From positions 248,001 through 312,000 of the forward strand of contig NZ_JAXHMV010000001.1 in NCBI RefSeq assembly GCF_034521165.1: DNA of 64,000 nucleotides, given 5' to 3'. A program made the position numbers and the translations under genes. The stretch's first letter is position 1; each line of letters starts with the position of its first letter. The notes beneath the pieces are model-generated. The model was not told the DNA's origin, did no database searches, and saw only the letters and a list, made by a program, of their open reading frames with translations. This DNA comes from Thiohalophilus sp. (GTDB taxonomy: Bacteria; Pseudomonadota; Gammaproteobacteria; UBA6429; Thiohalophilaceae). This document shows, piece after piece, positions 49,278 through 59,058 of the stretch.

Positions 49278-49293
49278 AGGCATGGTTCTTGCT
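49278..49293 (+). promoter_or_regulatory. RpoN (sigma54) promoter for fleSR
   Basis: aggcatggttcttgct, GG and GC 10 bases apart. It overlaps an in-frame ATG at 49282, which therefore cannot be the fleS start. Predicted transcription start about 49304. Confidence 0.75.
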
Positions 49294-49329
49294 CCGGGTT
49301 CCCTGTGTGTCAATTTTGGCGTCATAGGA

Positions 49330-50547
49330 ATGCAACCGGACAACAACCGTATGGCAGAAGAAACCCCCAGCCAGTCCCGGGCCCTGGAAGAAGCGTTCAA
49401 TACCTTCAACCAGCTCTCCCGCCAGCTGACCGAGTCTTACCGCTTGCTGGAATCGCGGGTGACCGAGCTGAACCAGGAACTGGCCGCCGCGCATGACGAG
49501 CGGTTTCGCGAACTGACCGAAAAGGAGCGGCTGGCCAACCGCCTTGCCCTGTTGCTGGATGTGCTGCCCGGCGGGGTGGTGGTGCTCGACGGTGAGGGCC
49601 AGGTCCAGGAACACAATCCCGCCGCCGGTGAGTTGCTGGGCGAACCGTTGCTGCAACAACCCTGGTCCGCCGTGATTGACCGGGCCTTTGCGCCGGGGCC
49701 GGATGATGGCACCGACGTCTCGTTGTGCGATGGGCGCCGGGTGAACATCTCGACCTGTCCGCTGGGCGCCGAGCCGGGCCAGATCCTGTTGCTGATGGAT
49801 GTGACCGAAATCCGGCGTATGCAGGATCGTCTCAATCAGCAACAACGTCTGGCGGCCATGGGCGAGACCGCCGCCTCCCTGGCACACCAGATTCGCACCC
49901 CGATCGCCTCGGCCTTGTTGTATGCCTCGCAACTCAAACGCCAGACCCTCAAAGACGAGGATCGCATTCATGCCGCGGAGAAAATCTTCTCGCGCCTGCG
50001 CCATCTGGAGCAGGTGATCGACAACATGCTGATGTACGCCCGGCGCGGTACCGTCAGCGAGGAAGCGTTTACCGCCGGTGATTTGTTCCGGGACCTGCAG
50101 GCGAATCTCGAAACCAGCCTGCGTCACAGCGCTATCCAGTTCGAATCTTATGACGACAGTGACGGTTGCGTGATACAGGGTAACCGTCAAATGTTGCTCA
50201 GCGGGTTGCTGAACCTGGCCATGAATGCGATTCAGGTGATGCCCGACGGGGGCCGTCTGACACTGCGCGCCGAGCGCGATGAATCCTCGCTGGTGATCCG
50301 GATCAGCGATACCGGCCCGGGAATTCCGGCCGACAAACAGAAGGAAATCTTCAGCCCCTTCTATACCACTCGCAAGGACGGCACGGGACTGGGCCTGGCC
50401 GTGGTGGAGGCGATCACCCGCAACCACAAGGGACGGATTGAACTGGAATCGCAGCCCGGCGAGGGCACGACGTTTATTTTGTATCTGCCGGTCCAGGCCG
50501 ATGCCCGGCAACAAGCGGGCGGACAGCTGGCCGGGCAACTGGCATAA
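49330..50547 (+). CDS. fleS: Two-component sensor histidine kinase FleS
   Basis: 405 residues from the ATG at 49330; an ATG at 49351 is also possible, and both are downstream of the RpoN promoter. An N-terminal coiled coil (LEEAFNTFNQLSRQLTESYR) leads to a PAS domain (about 75-170). The phospho-acceptor histidine is in ETAASLAHQIRTPIASALLY, and the ATP-binding N, G1 and G2 boxes are LLNLAMNAIQVM, ISDTGPGIPADK and GTGLGLAVVEA. There are no membrane spans, so it senses an internal cue, probably completion of an early flagellar stage. Confidence 0.93.
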   Translation: MQPDNNRMAEETPSQSRALEEAFNTFNQLSRQLTESYRLLESRVTELNQELAAAHDERFRELTEKERLANRLALLLDVLPGGVVVLDGEGQVQEHNPAAGELLGEPLLQQPWSAVIDRAFAPGPDDGTDVSLCDGRRVNISTCPLGAEPGQILLLMDVTEIRRMQDRLNQQQRLAAMGETAASLAHQIRTPIASALLYASQLKRQTLKDEDRIHAAEKIFSRLRHLEQVIDNMLMYARRGTVSEEAFTAGDLFRDLQANLETSLRHSAIQFESYDDSDGCVIQGNRQMLLSGLLNLAMNAIQVMPDGGRLTLRAERDESSLVIRISDTGPGIPADKQKEIFSPFYTTRKDGTGLGLAVVEAITRNHKGRIELESQPGEGTTFILYLPVQADARQQAGGQLAGQLA

Positions 50548-50565
50548 CTTAACAAGGAGGCAGAG

Positions 50566-51984
50566 ATGACTGCATCCAGCATACTGGTCGTGGAAGATGA
50601 CGATGCCCTGGCGGAAGCGTTGCAGGACACCCTGAAGCTCGCCGGCTATGAGAGCGTACTGGCCGCCAACGGGATCGAGGCATTGCGGGCGATGGAACAG
50701 CAGCACTTCGATATCGTGGTCAGCGATATCAACATGCCGAAGATGGATGGCGAAACCCTGCTCAAACGACTGCGCAGCCAGTACCCCGATACCCCGGTCA
50801 TGTTGATGACCGCTTACGGGACGATTCAGCAGGCGGTGGATGCCATGCGCGAAGGCGCCGCCGACTATCTGGTCAAGCCTTTCGAGGCTGAAGTGCTGGT
50901 CAACATGGTGGGGCAGTACATCGGTCAACCGGAGGCCGAAACCGACATGGTGGCCGTGGCACCGGCTTCCCGGGAACTGGCCGCCATGGCACGCAAGGTG
51001 GCCGACAGCGATGCCACGGTCATGATCACCGGCGAAAGCGGAGTTGGCAAGGAAGTCCTGGCGCGCTTTGTTCATCAACATTCGAGCCGCGCCGAACAGC
51101 CGTTTGTGGCGATTAACTGCGCCGCGATTCCCGAGAATATGCTGGAAGCCACGCTGTTCGGTTATGAAAAGGGCGCCTATACCGGTGCCTACAAGGCCAG
51201 TCCCGGCAAATTTGAACAGGCCCAGGGGGGCACCCTGTTACTGGATGAAATCTCGGAAATGGATATCGGCCTGCAGGCCAAGTTGCTGCGCGTGTTGCAG
51301 GAGCGGGAAGTAGAACGTCTGGGCGGCAACAACGTGATTCAGCTGGACGTCCGGGTACTGGCGACCTCGAACCGGGATATGCGTCAGGTGGTGGCCGAAG
51401 GCCGTTTTCGCGAGGATCTGTTTTATCGCCTGAATGTCTTTCCCCTGCATCTGCAACCGTTGCGCGAACGCCTTGAGGATATCGGTCCGATCGCCGAGCG
51501 TTTGCTGGAAAAGCAGGCGCGTAACGAGGGACGCATGATTCCGCGACTGGATGAGGCCGCGCTGCAACGTCTGCAAAGCCACACCTGGCCTGGCAATATC
51601 CGTGAACTGGATAACGTGATGCAGCGGGCCATGATTTTGCAAAGCGGCGAAGTAATCGAGACCGGTGATATTCATTTTGAAACGGCCACGGTCCCTGTCC
51701 AGGAGACCCCGGCGGTTACACCGGTTTCAGCTCCGGCTGTGACATCGCAACCCGCGCCGGCTGCGCAGTCTGAGGTGGAAGACGAAGCGGATGTTGATTC
51801 GCTGAATCAGGATCTGCGGCATCGCGAATGGGATTTGATCCTGAACGCCATCAAAAAATATGGCAGCCGCAAGGCCACGGCCGAGCAGCTGGGTATCAGT
51901 CAACGCACCTTGCGCTACAAACTGGCCAGAATGCGTGAGGCCGGGATCCGCGTTCCCGAAGCCAGCGGCTTTGAAACCGCCTGA
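50566..51984 (+). CDS. fleR: Sigma54-dependent response regulator FleR
   Basis: 472 residues. Receiver domain 1-120 with the phospho-acceptor Asp in IVVSDINMPKMDGE and the conserved Lys in DYLVKPFEAE. The AAA+ domain has GESGVGKE, the sigma54 loop GAYTGA (a Tyr variant of GAFTGA) and GGTLLLDEISEMD. The Fis helix-turn-helix is at the end (SRKATAEQLGISQRTLRYKL). An AGGAGG site precedes it, 18 bases after fleS. With FleS it switches on class III genes such as hook and basal-body parts. Confidence 0.95.
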   Translation: MTASSILVVEDDDALAEALQDTLKLAGYESVLAANGIEALRAMEQQHFDIVVSDINMPKMDGETLLKRLRSQYPDTPVMLMTAYGTIQQAVDAMREGAADYLVKPFEAEVLVNMVGQYIGQPEAETDMVAVAPASRELAAMARKVADSDATVMITGESGVGKEVLARFVHQHSSRAEQPFVAINCAAIPENMLEATLFGYEKGAYTGAYKASPGKFEQAQGGTLLLDEISEMDIGLQAKLLRVLQEREVERLGGNNVIQLDVRVLATSNRDMRQVVAEGRFREDLFYRLNVFPLHLQPLRERLEDIGPIAERLLEKQARNEGRMIPRLDEAALQRLQSHTWPGNIRELDNVMQRAMILQSGEVIETGDIHFETATVPVQETPAVTPVSAPAVTSQPAPAAQSEVEDEADVDSLNQDLRHREWDLILNAIKKYGSRKATAEQLGISQRTLRYKLARMREAGIRVPEASGFETA

Positions 51985-52019
51985 ATGAAACAGAACGACC
52001 CAAGACGGAGAGTGAACCG

Positions 52020-52361
52020 ATGAGCAACACGACGATTACCCCCGATATGCTGCTGGCCCAGATGCGGTCCATGGCGGCCCAGGCCCAGGGTGCGCAGAGC
52101 CAGGGTCTCCAGGCCAATCAGGAGACAGTCAATGGCCAGTCCGACTTTGCCGATCTGCTCAAACAGTCCATCAATGAAGTGAACAACGCTTCACAGGAAG
52201 CCAAGCGGCTGACCGATGCCTTTCAGCAGGGCGATCCCAATGTGCAGTTATCCGAGGTGATGATTGCCAAGCAAAAGTCCAGTGTCGCGTTTGAGGCGAT
52301 GCTGCAGGTGCGTAACAAACTGGTTAACGCTTACCAGGAAGTCATGAATATGCAGGTGTAA
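52020..52361 (+). CDS. fliE: Flagellar hook-basal body protein FliE
   Basis: 113 residues. SDFADLLKQSINEVNNASQE and KSSVAFEAMLQVRNKLVNAY are the family blocks; it links the MS ring to the rod. It begins 35 bases after fleR. I see no RpoN consensus in the gap, so it may be read from the fleSR transcript. Confidence 0.95.
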   Translation: MSNTTITPDMLLAQMRSMAAQAQGAQSQGLQANQETVNGQSDFADLLKQSINEVNNASQEAKRLTDAFQQGDPNVQLSEVMIAKQKSSVAFEAMLQVRNKLVNAYQEVMNMQV

Positions 52362-52511
52362 GGCGTGAGGGCGTCAGGTCGCGAGGTAGTGAGTTCGTGA
52401 GATCGCGAGTTTGTCAGGAGGTCGAGGGAATGCAGGTTGTTCGATAACAACGCTTCGTATCGCTGCCCTGAAACTGAACTTAATTATTTAACAATATGAC
52501 AGTACACGATT

Positions 52512-54143
52512 ATGGATCTTGTCAAAGCTGAACAACTCAATGCGCCGTTTCAGGGGATGGTTAACCTGCCCGTGCTGAAACAGGCCGGGTTGCTGGTGGG
52601 CCTGGCCGCCAGTATTGCGCTGGGTGTGGCGATCGTGCTGTGGTCCCGCAGTCCCGATTACAGCATTCTTTACAGCAGCGTCACCGGCCAGAGCGCCCAG
52701 GAGATGGTCCAGGTACTGTCGGGCGCGGGAATCGATTATCGGCTGGATCCCGACAGCGGCACCTTGATGGTGGACAGCGATAAATTGCATCAGGCCAAGC
52801 TGAAACTGGCCGCGGCCAATCTGACCCAGACTGATGGCGTCGGCTTCGAGTTACTCGAAGATGCGGACGGGTTCGGTTCCAGCTCGTTTATGCAAAATGC
52901 CCGTTTTCATCGCGCCCAGGAAGGCGAGCTGGCCCGTACCATCAGTTCGATTACGGCCGTGCAGACTGCGCGGGTGCATCTGGCCCTGCCCAAACAGTCG
53001 GCGTTTATTCGCAGTCAGCGCCAGGCCAGTGCCTCGGTGATGCTCAAATTACGCCCGGGTCGGCAACTGGAAAAACAGCAAATCAACGCGATCGTCAATC
53101 TGGTCTCGTCCAGTGTGCCGAACATGATCGCCTCGGACGTCACCATCGTTGATGATCAGGGGCGCCTGTTGTCCTCCGGCAAGGATCAGGAAGGGCTGGC
53201 CCTGACCGCCAGTCAGTTCGATCACACCCGCAAGGTGGAAGACTCCTACGCCAGCCGGGTTGAAAACATACTAACTCCGCTGGTGGGACGGGAGAATGTT
53301 CGCGCCACGGTCAGTGCCGATCTCGATTTTACCCGTACCGAGTCCACCCGCGAGGCCTATAACCCCGATGCGCCGGCGGTACGCAGTGAACAGTCGTTTG
53401 AAGAAGAGGTTAACGGTCCGGCCATCGCCGGCGGGATTCCGGGGGCGTTGACCAACACGCCGCCGGGGCAGGCCCGGGCGCCCGAGGAGGCCGATGCCGC
53501 GGCGGGCGAACAGGTTCAAACCGAGGAGTCCGGCCAGGTTACTCGCCGCTCGACGCGCAACTATGAGCTGGATCGCACGATCAGTCACAGCCGCAATGTG
53601 CCCGGTTCCATACGCCGGCTCTCCGTTGCCGTGGTGCTGGATGTTAAACAGGTCGCTGACGATGAGGGTAATCCGGTCGCGACACCCTATACCGATGCGG
53701 AGCTGGCCCGCTTTACGACACTGGTCAAGGAAGCCGTCGGGTTTAACGCGGTGCGCGGCGATTCGGTGCAGGTCATCAACGCCGAGTTTACCCCGCCGGT
53801 ACAACTGGAGGAGGTCCCGGCCGAGTCGTTCTGGGAGAAACCGGGCTTCTGGTCGATTCTCAAGCAAGTGGGTGGCGCGCTGCTGGCTCTGTTAATCTTG
53901 TTTGGTGTGCTGCGTCCGGTCATGCGCAGCCTGGCGAGTCATCGTCCGACCCGGATCGTTGACCCCCAGACCGGTGAGGAACTTTCCGAGGACCAGCTCA
54001 GTCTCTCCGGCGGGGGTGGCGGACAGCCCCGTTTGCCCAAGGCGGCAACCTATGAAGATAATCTGAACATGGCCCGGCAACTGGCCGCCCAGGAACCTAA
54101 ACGCGTGGCCCAGGTGGTCAAAAGCTGGCTGGACGATAAATAA
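52512..54143 (+). CDS. fliF: Flagellar MS-ring protein FliF
   Basis: 543 residues. The first membrane span is near 25-45 (AGLLVGLAASIALGVAIVLW), the second near 450-470 (VGGALLALLILFGVLRPVM). Ring-building motifs include ELARTISSITAVQTARVHLA. The C-terminal tail DNLNMARQLAAQEPKRVAQV binds FliG. Preceded by a 150-base spacer with gtgag-type short repeats. Confidence 0.96.
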   Translation: MDLVKAEQLNAPFQGMVNLPVLKQAGLLVGLAASIALGVAIVLWSRSPDYSILYSSVTGQSAQEMVQVLSGAGIDYRLDPDSGTLMVDSDKLHQAKLKLAAANLTQTDGVGFELLEDADGFGSSSFMQNARFHRAQEGELARTISSITAVQTARVHLALPKQSAFIRSQRQASASVMLKLRPGRQLEKQQINAIVNLVSSSVPNMIASDVTIVDDQGRLLSSGKDQEGLALTASQFDHTRKVEDSYASRVENILTPLVGRENVRATVSADLDFTRTESTREAYNPDAPAVRSEQSFEEEVNGPAIAGGIPGALTNTPPGQARAPEEADAAAGEQVQTEESGQVTRRSTRNYELDRTISHSRNVPGSIRRLSVAVVLDVKQVADDEGNPVATPYTDAELARFTTLVKEAVGFNAVRGDSVQVINAEFTPPVQLEEVPAESFWEKPGFWSILKQVGGALLALLILFGVLRPVMRSLASHRPTRIVDPQTGEELSEDQLSLSGGGGGQPRLPKAATYEDNLNMARQLAAQEPKRVAQVVKSWLDDK

Positions 54144-54167
54144 GGTCGCGGCAGGATAGCAATCGAT

Positions 54168-55187
54168 ATGGCAGAAGCAGATTCCAAAGGCAAACACATC
54201 AGCGGCACGGAGCGTGCCGCCGTGTTGTTGATGACACTGGGCGAGCAGGATGCGGCGGCCATTCTCAAGCACATGAGCCCCAAAGAGGTCCAGCGGGTCG
54301 GCGAGGCCATGGCCGCCATGAGCAATGTCAACCGGGAAACGGTGGATCACGTGCTGGCGCAGTTTTGCGACACGGTGGATGAGCAGACCGAACTGGGTAT
54401 TGGCAACGAGGACTATCTGCGTAATGTGCTGGTCAACGCCCTGGGCGAGGACAAGGCCGGCAATGTGATCGATCGCATCCTCATGGGCCACAATGCCAAG
54501 GGGCTGGAGACCCTCAAGTGGATGGAACCGCGGGCCATTGCCGAACTGATTCGTCTCGAGCATCCGCAGATTATCGCGATCGTCCTCTCCTATCTGGAAA
54601 GCGATCATGCCGCCGAAGTACTGGCGGCGTTACCGGAGAATATGCGTACCGATGTCGTTATTCGGGTGGCCACCCTCGATGGTATCCAGCCCAGCGCCCT
54701 GCATGAACTTGACGAGACGCTGGAAAAACAGTTTGCCGGTCATGCGGACAGTCTCAAGTCGGCCGGTGTCGGTGGTATCAAGACGGCCGCCAACCTGCTC
54801 AACTTTGTCGACACCAGTGTCGAATCGCAAATCATGGATCTGGTCAAGCAGCAGGACGAGGAGCTGGGCCAGAATATTCAGGAACAGATGTTTGTCTTTG
54901 ATAATCTGGTGGATGTGGATGACCGCGGCATCCAGGCGCTGTTGCGCGAAATCTCTTCCGAGAATCTGATCGTGGCGTTGAAGGGCGCCGACGAAAACGT
55001 TAAAGACAAGATCGTCAAGAATATGTCCAAACGGGCTTCCGAGATGTTGCTCGACGATCTGGATGCCAAGGGGCCGGTCCGGCTCAGCGAAGTGGAGATC
55101 GCACAGAAGGAGATTCTCACGGTTGCACGGCGCATGGCCGAGTCGGGCGAGATCTCGTTAGGCGGCAGCGGCGATGACTTCGTCTAA
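54168..55187 (+). CDS. fliG: Flagellar motor switch protein FliG
   Basis: 339 residues. N-terminal domain GTERAAVLLMTLGEQDAAAI binds FliF. The middle EHPQIIAIVLSYLESDHAAE carries the EHPQ motif that contacts FliM. The C-terminal torque helix has charged residues in DVDDRGIQALLREISSENLI and KGPVRLSEVEIAQKEI. The final 14 bases overlap fliH. Confidence 0.97.
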   Translation: MAEADSKGKHISGTERAAVLLMTLGEQDAAAILKHMSPKEVQRVGEAMAAMSNVNRETVDHVLAQFCDTVDEQTELGIGNEDYLRNVLVNALGEDKAGNVIDRILMGHNAKGLETLKWMEPRAIAELIRLEHPQIIAIVLSYLESDHAAEVLAALPENMRTDVVIRVATLDGIQPSALHELDETLEKQFAGHADSLKSAGVGGIKTAANLLNFVDTSVESQIMDLVKQQDEELGQNIQEQMFVFDNLVDVDDRGIQALLREISSENLIVALKGADENVKDKIVKNMSKRASEMLLDDLDAKGPVRLSEVEIAQKEILTVARRMAESGEISLGGSGDDFV

Positions 55188-55827
55188 GGTGTCCGACAAT
55201 CAGCAGTCCGCCTATGAGCGTTGGGAACTGCCCAATGTGCATGACGACGCCATGCCACGTTCCCCGGCTACCGCCTCGCAACTGGAAGCCGTTCAGCAAC
55301 AGGCCTATGAAGAAGGCTTTGCCCAGGGCAAGCAGGAAGGCTTCGACAAGGGGCTGGCCGAGGGGCAGGAGGAAATCCGGAGCCGGGTTGAACAACTGGA
55401 ACGGTTGATGTCGGCGTTGACCGAGCCGTTTACCGAACTGGATGAGCAGGTGATCGAGCAGACCGGTCAACTGGCCATGTCTGTCGCGGAGCATGTGATT
55501 CGCCGTGAACTGAAAACCGAGCCGGGGCAGGTGATTGCCGTGGTACGCGAGGCCGTCAATGCCCTGCCGGTCAGTGCCCGCAATATCCGGGTTCAGTTAC
55601 ACCCCGAAGACGCCCAGCTGGTGCGCGAAGCGCTGTCCCTCAATGAAACCGATAACGACAACCGGTTATGGCAGGTGGTGGAAGAACCGCTGATCAGTCG
55701 TGGCGGCTGCAAGGTGGTGGCGGAAAACTCGACCATCGATGCCACCATCGAAAAACAGATCGCCAGAATCTCAGCAGCCGTGTTTGGCGGGGAGCGTGTC
55801 AGCGATGGCGACGATTCCGACAACTGA
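55174..55827 (+). CDS. fliH: Flagellar assembly protein FliH
   Basis: 217 residues. A Gly/Glu/Gln-rich repeat, EEGFAQGKQEGFDKGLAEGQ, at about residues 47-66 gives the GxxxG helix typical of FliH. The C-terminal domain LQVVEEPLISRGGCKVVAEN is vacuolar ATPase E-like. It holds and inhibits FliI at the export gate. It overlaps fliG by 14 bases and fliI by 23. Confidence 0.94.
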   Translation: MTSSKVSDNQQSAYERWELPNVHDDAMPRSPATASQLEAVQQQAYEEGFAQGKQEGFDKGLAEGQEEIRSRVEQLERLMSALTEPFTELDEQVIEQTGQLAMSVAEHVIRRELKTEPGQVIAVVREAVNALPVSARNIRVQLHPEDAQLVREALSLNETDNDNRLWQVVEEPLISRGGCKVVAENSTIDATIEKQIARISAAVFGGERVSDGDDSDN

Positions 55828-57199
55828 GCGCAGTGATCAATGGCGACAGGGCCTCGCTACCCTGTCAGGGCGCCTGCAACAGGTGGAAACCCTGATCGTC
55901 GAAGGGCGGCTGAGCCGGATGGTCGGTCTGACCCTCGAAGCGGTCGGCTGTCAGTCGGTGATCGGGGCGCGTTGTCTGGTTGAAAGCGAAGACAGTGACA
56001 GCATAGAAGCCGAGGTGGTCGGGTTTGCGGGCGAAAAACTGTTTTTGATGCCGACCGGCAATATTCATGGTATCCATCCCAATGCCCGGGTGATTCCCAC
56101 CAATCGCGTTTATGAAACGGTCGTGGGGGATGGTGTGCTGGGACGAGTGCTCGACGGTGCCGGCAAACCGCTGGACGGACAGGGGCCTTTGATGGCGTCC
56201 GAACGCATGCCACTGACCGGCAAACCGATCAACCCGCTGGAACGTGCCCCGATCAGCGCCCCGCTGGATGTTGGTGTGCGCGCCATTAATGCCTTGTTAA
56301 GCGTCGGTCGCGGCCAGCGCATGGGGCTGTTTGCCGGCAGCGGGGTCGGCAAGAGTGTCCTGCTGGGCATGATGACCCGCTATACCGCCGCGGATGTGAT
56401 CGTCGTCGGCATGATCGGCGAGCGCGGCCGGGAGGTGAAAGAATTCATTGATAATATTCTCGGTCCCGAAGGTATGGCGCGTGCCTGCGTGGTGGCGGTG
56501 CCGGCGGACCAGACACCGGTGATGCGCATGCACGGTGCTTTTCTGGCTACCAGTATTGCTGAATATTTTCGCGATCAGGGCAAGCATGTCCTGTTGCTCA
56601 TGGACTCGCTGACCCGTTTCGCCCAGGCCCAGCGGGAAATCGCCCTGGCCATTGGCGAGCCGCCGGTCACCAAGGGCTATCCGCCGTCGGTCTTCGCGCG
56701 CATGCCGCAACTGGTTGAGCGGGCCGGTAACGGCCCGGCCGGCGGCGGTTCGATTACCGGGTTTTATACGGTGCTGACCGAAGGCGACGATCAACAGGAA
56801 CCGATCGCCGATGCTTCGCGCGCAATCCTCGACGGGCATATCGTGCTGTCGCGCCAACTGGCCGAGTCGGGGCATTATCCGGCGATCGATGTGGAGGCCT
56901 CTATCAGTCGGGCAATGAATGCGATTGTCTCGAACGAACAGCAACAGATAGTGCAGCGGTTCAAACAGCTGTATTCCACTTATCAGCGTAACAGCGATCT
57001 GATCAGTGTCGGCGCCTACACCCGAGGCACTGATACCCGCATCGATGAGGCGATCGCCATGCATCCGAAATTGATGGCGTTTCTGCGCCAGGATATGCAG
57101 CAGCCGACTAACTGGCAGGACAGTCTCAATCAGCTGGAGCAGCTATTGTCTGAACCGGCGAATACACCGCAACCGGAAGTCCCGATGGTGACGATCTGA
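55805..57199 (+). CDS. fliI: Flagellum-specific ATPase FliI
   Basis: 464 residues. The Walker A motif GSGVGKS lies in MGLFAGSGVGKSVLLGMMTR, Walker B in HVLLLMDSLTRFAQAQREIA. GYPPSVFARMPQLVERAG is a signature of type III ATPases. The start at 55805 is preferred to an in-frame ATG deep inside fliH. It energises substrate docking at the flagellar export gate. Confidence 0.96.
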   Translation: MATIPTTERSDQWRQGLATLSGRLQQVETLIVEGRLSRMVGLTLEAVGCQSVIGARCLVESEDSDSIEAEVVGFAGEKLFLMPTGNIHGIHPNARVIPTNRVYETVVGDGVLGRVLDGAGKPLDGQGPLMASERMPLTGKPINPLERAPISAPLDVGVRAINALLSVGRGQRMGLFAGSGVGKSVLLGMMTRYTAADVIVVGMIGERGREVKEFIDNILGPEGMARACVVAVPADQTPVMRMHGAFLATSIAEYFRDQGKHVLLLMDSLTRFAQAQREIALAIGEPPVTKGYPPSVFARMPQLVERAGNGPAGGGSITGFYTVLTEGDDQQEPIADASRAILDGHIVLSRQLAESGHYPAIDVEASISRAMNAIVSNEQQQIVQRFKQLYSTYQRNSDLISVGAYTRGTDTRIDEAIAMHPKLMAFLRQDMQQPTNWQDSLNQLEQLLSEPANTPQPEVPMVTI

Positions 57200-57200
57200 G

Positions 57201-57647
57201 ATGAAAAAATCCGAGCGTATCAAATCGCTTATGCAGCTGGCGGAAAAACAGGAACAGCAGGCCGTGCGCGATCTGGGCCAGGCGCAACAGCAAATGGAAG
57301 CCCAGCAGACCAAACTGGAAGAGCTGCGCGTATACCGCGAGGAGTACCGGCGGCGCTTTTTACAGGATGGCGAGCAGGGGATCACTGGTTCCCAATTGCA
57401 ACATTTCCAGGCTTTCATGGGCCAGCTGGATCAGGCGATCGAAAATCAGCACCAGGTGGTTGAACAACTGGCCGTGCAGTGCCGGCAACAAACCGATCAT
57501 TGGCAACAGCGCCATCAACAGACCCGTATCCTGGACAAGACCCGGGATCGCTTCGCGCGCCACGAACGTCATCAGGCCGAACGGCAGGAACAGCTTGAAA
57601 ATGACGATCTGGCCGGGGCCCGGCACCGGCACAAGCCTACCGATTGA
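57201..57647 (+). CDS. fliJ: Flagellar export protein FliJ
   Basis: 148 residues, one long antiparallel coiled coil rich in Gln, Arg and Glu (LMQLAEKQEQQAVRDLGQAQ, KTRDRFARHERHQAERQEQL). It forms the central stalk of the FliI ring, like the gamma subunit of F1. It starts 1 base after fliI. Confidence 0.92.
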   Translation: MKKSERIKSLMQLAEKQEQQAVRDLGQAQQQMEAQQTKLEELRVYREEYRRRFLQDGEQGITGSQLQHFQAFMGQLDQAIENQHQVVEQLAVQCRQQTDHWQQRHQQTRILDKTRDRFARHERHQAERQEQLENDDLAGARHRHKPTD

Positions 57648-57717
57648 CGACCGCGCCGGGCACGGAGGTCAATCACCAGTGGCTAGCTACTGGCCCCTGA
57701 CCCTTGGCCCTGGATTT

Positions 57718-57733
57718 TGGCATACCCCTTGCA
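57718..57733 (+). promoter_or_regulatory. RpoN (sigma54) promoter for fliK
   Basis: tggcataccccttgca, identical to TGGCAY-N5-TTGCA, GG and GC 10 bases apart; predicted start about 57744, 24 bases before fliK. Confidence 0.85.
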
Positions 57734-57767
57734 GTTACCCAGACAAACCGCTGTGGAGAACACTTTC

Positions 57768-58901
57768 ATGTCTGAAGCTGCAATGATGTTGCTGTCGGGG
57801 AAACCGCCTGCCAAAGCTCAGGGCACCGCCGAGAACGCGCGCCAGGGCGAGGCGGGAACGCAACCCGAGGGCGCGGCGCCGCCGCCATTGTTCGGCGGTC
57901 TGCTGCTGAAAATGCTGAATACCGACGGGGAGCAGGCGGCGCTGCAATTGCCGCCCGCGGCAACCGACGGGGAGGCAAGCGGCAACAGCTTGCCGTCACA
58001 ATCGCCGGCCATCACTTGGTCGGCACTCATGGTCTGGGATGATTTACCGCGTACTGACGGGCAGGCTGTTTTGCCCGCCGGTGGGCTGCCTGACGCCATG
58101 TCAGGCCGTGACGCCGGGGCGGCCGCCAGTTTCCTGTTACGCCAGGCCAATCCGCTGCAACAGGGGACACAAGGCGAGATGCCGGGTCATGTCGGCAGCA
58201 GCGCATCTCAAAATAGTGATGCGCTTTTCAACCAGAATCTGCTCAAGCTCCTCACCGAGCAAACCAGCAATCGCGTGGTCGATCCCCGTCAACCGGCGAC
58301 CTTGCTGAGCGCCGCGGAGAATACCGAAACAGGATTGAGCAGTTCGCTATCCCTGAACGCGGGGTCTTCTTCCTCGCAGCAGGGGCAGTTCAATCAAATG
58401 CTGGCGGGGCTCGGCGGGATGAATAACGGCGCGGGGCAACGTCCCGAAATGCAGCTGCCGCCGATGAACGTGTCACCGCAGCACCCGAACTGGAGTAACG
58501 GGATTGGTGAGCGGATCCAGTGGATGGTGGGCCAGAACATGCAACGGGCTGAAATTCGTCTTGAGCCTCCGGAACTGGGCTCTCTGGAACTGCGGGTGAC
58601 GATCAATCGGGATCAGGCCAGTTTGAATATTAGCGTGGCCAATGCCCAGGTGCGGGATGCGGTGGAAGCCGCGGCCCCCCGGTTACGGGAAATGTTTGGC
58701 GAGGTCGGTCTGGATCTGGGCGATGTGAATGTTTCCCAGGAATCGTTTGCCGAACAGCAACAGACCGGCGACAACCCCGATGGCCAGGGCCAGGCGCTCG
58801 CCCATGGTGATGAGCCCGGGACCGATAGTGACTCCTCCACCGTCGCGGGAGAAAGCCGTCTCAATTCGAACGACAACGGATTACTGGATCTTTATGCCTG
58901 A
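57768..58901 (+). CDS. fliK: Flagellar hook-length control protein FliK
   Basis: 377 residues. The N-terminal two thirds is low-complexity (Ala, Gly, Gln, Pro, Ser), as expected for the secreted ruler. The C-terminal switch domain (about 250-340) has MQRAEIRLEPPELGSLELRV and REMFGEVGLDLGDVNVSQES. The start at 57768 lies downstream of the RpoN promoter; an in-frame ATG at 57717 lies inside it. It measures the hook and switches export to filament substrates. Confidence 0.9.
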   Translation: MSEAAMMLLSGKPPAKAQGTAENARQGEAGTQPEGAAPPPLFGGLLLKMLNTDGEQAALQLPPAATDGEASGNSLPSQSPAITWSALMVWDDLPRTDGQAVLPAGGLPDAMSGRDAGAAASFLLRQANPLQQGTQGEMPGHVGSSASQNSDALFNQNLLKLLTEQTSNRVVDPRQPATLLSAAENTETGLSSSLSLNAGSSSSQQGQFNQMLAGLGGMNNGAGQRPEMQLPPMNVSPQHPNWSNGIGERIQWMVGQNMQRAEIRLEPPELGSLELRVTINRDQASLNISVANAQVRDAVEAAAPRLREMFGEVGLDLGDVNVSQESFAEQQQTGDNPDGQGQALAHGDEPGTDSDSSTVAGESRLNSNDNGLLDLYA

Positions 58902-59042
58902 CCCGGCGGTGATGGGCCGCTGTGACGACGGTTTTGCGGGCCTGACATCAAACGGCGGCGGATTCATGACACCGCGCCCGGGTTATACAACAGGATGAAT
59001 GTAAGACCTTGATTAACAAAAAGTTAATGTATTTCAGAGAAC

Positions 59043-59058
59043 GGGCACGCTTTCTGCA
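59043..59058 (+). promoter_or_regulatory. RpoN (sigma54) promoter for fliA
   Basis: gggcacgctttctgca, GG and GC 10 bases apart. Predicted start about 59069, 80 bases before fliA. This puts sigma28 under RpoN control. Confidence 0.75.

Noticed and set aside
49276..51081. 601-codon open frame antisense to fleS and fleR
   Set aside because: It runs across two sense genes and their promoter; a shadow of GC codon bias.
52362..52430. gtgag/gcgag short repeats before fliF as a functional site
   Set aside because: The units are too short and irregular to distinguish from low-complexity intergenic DNA.
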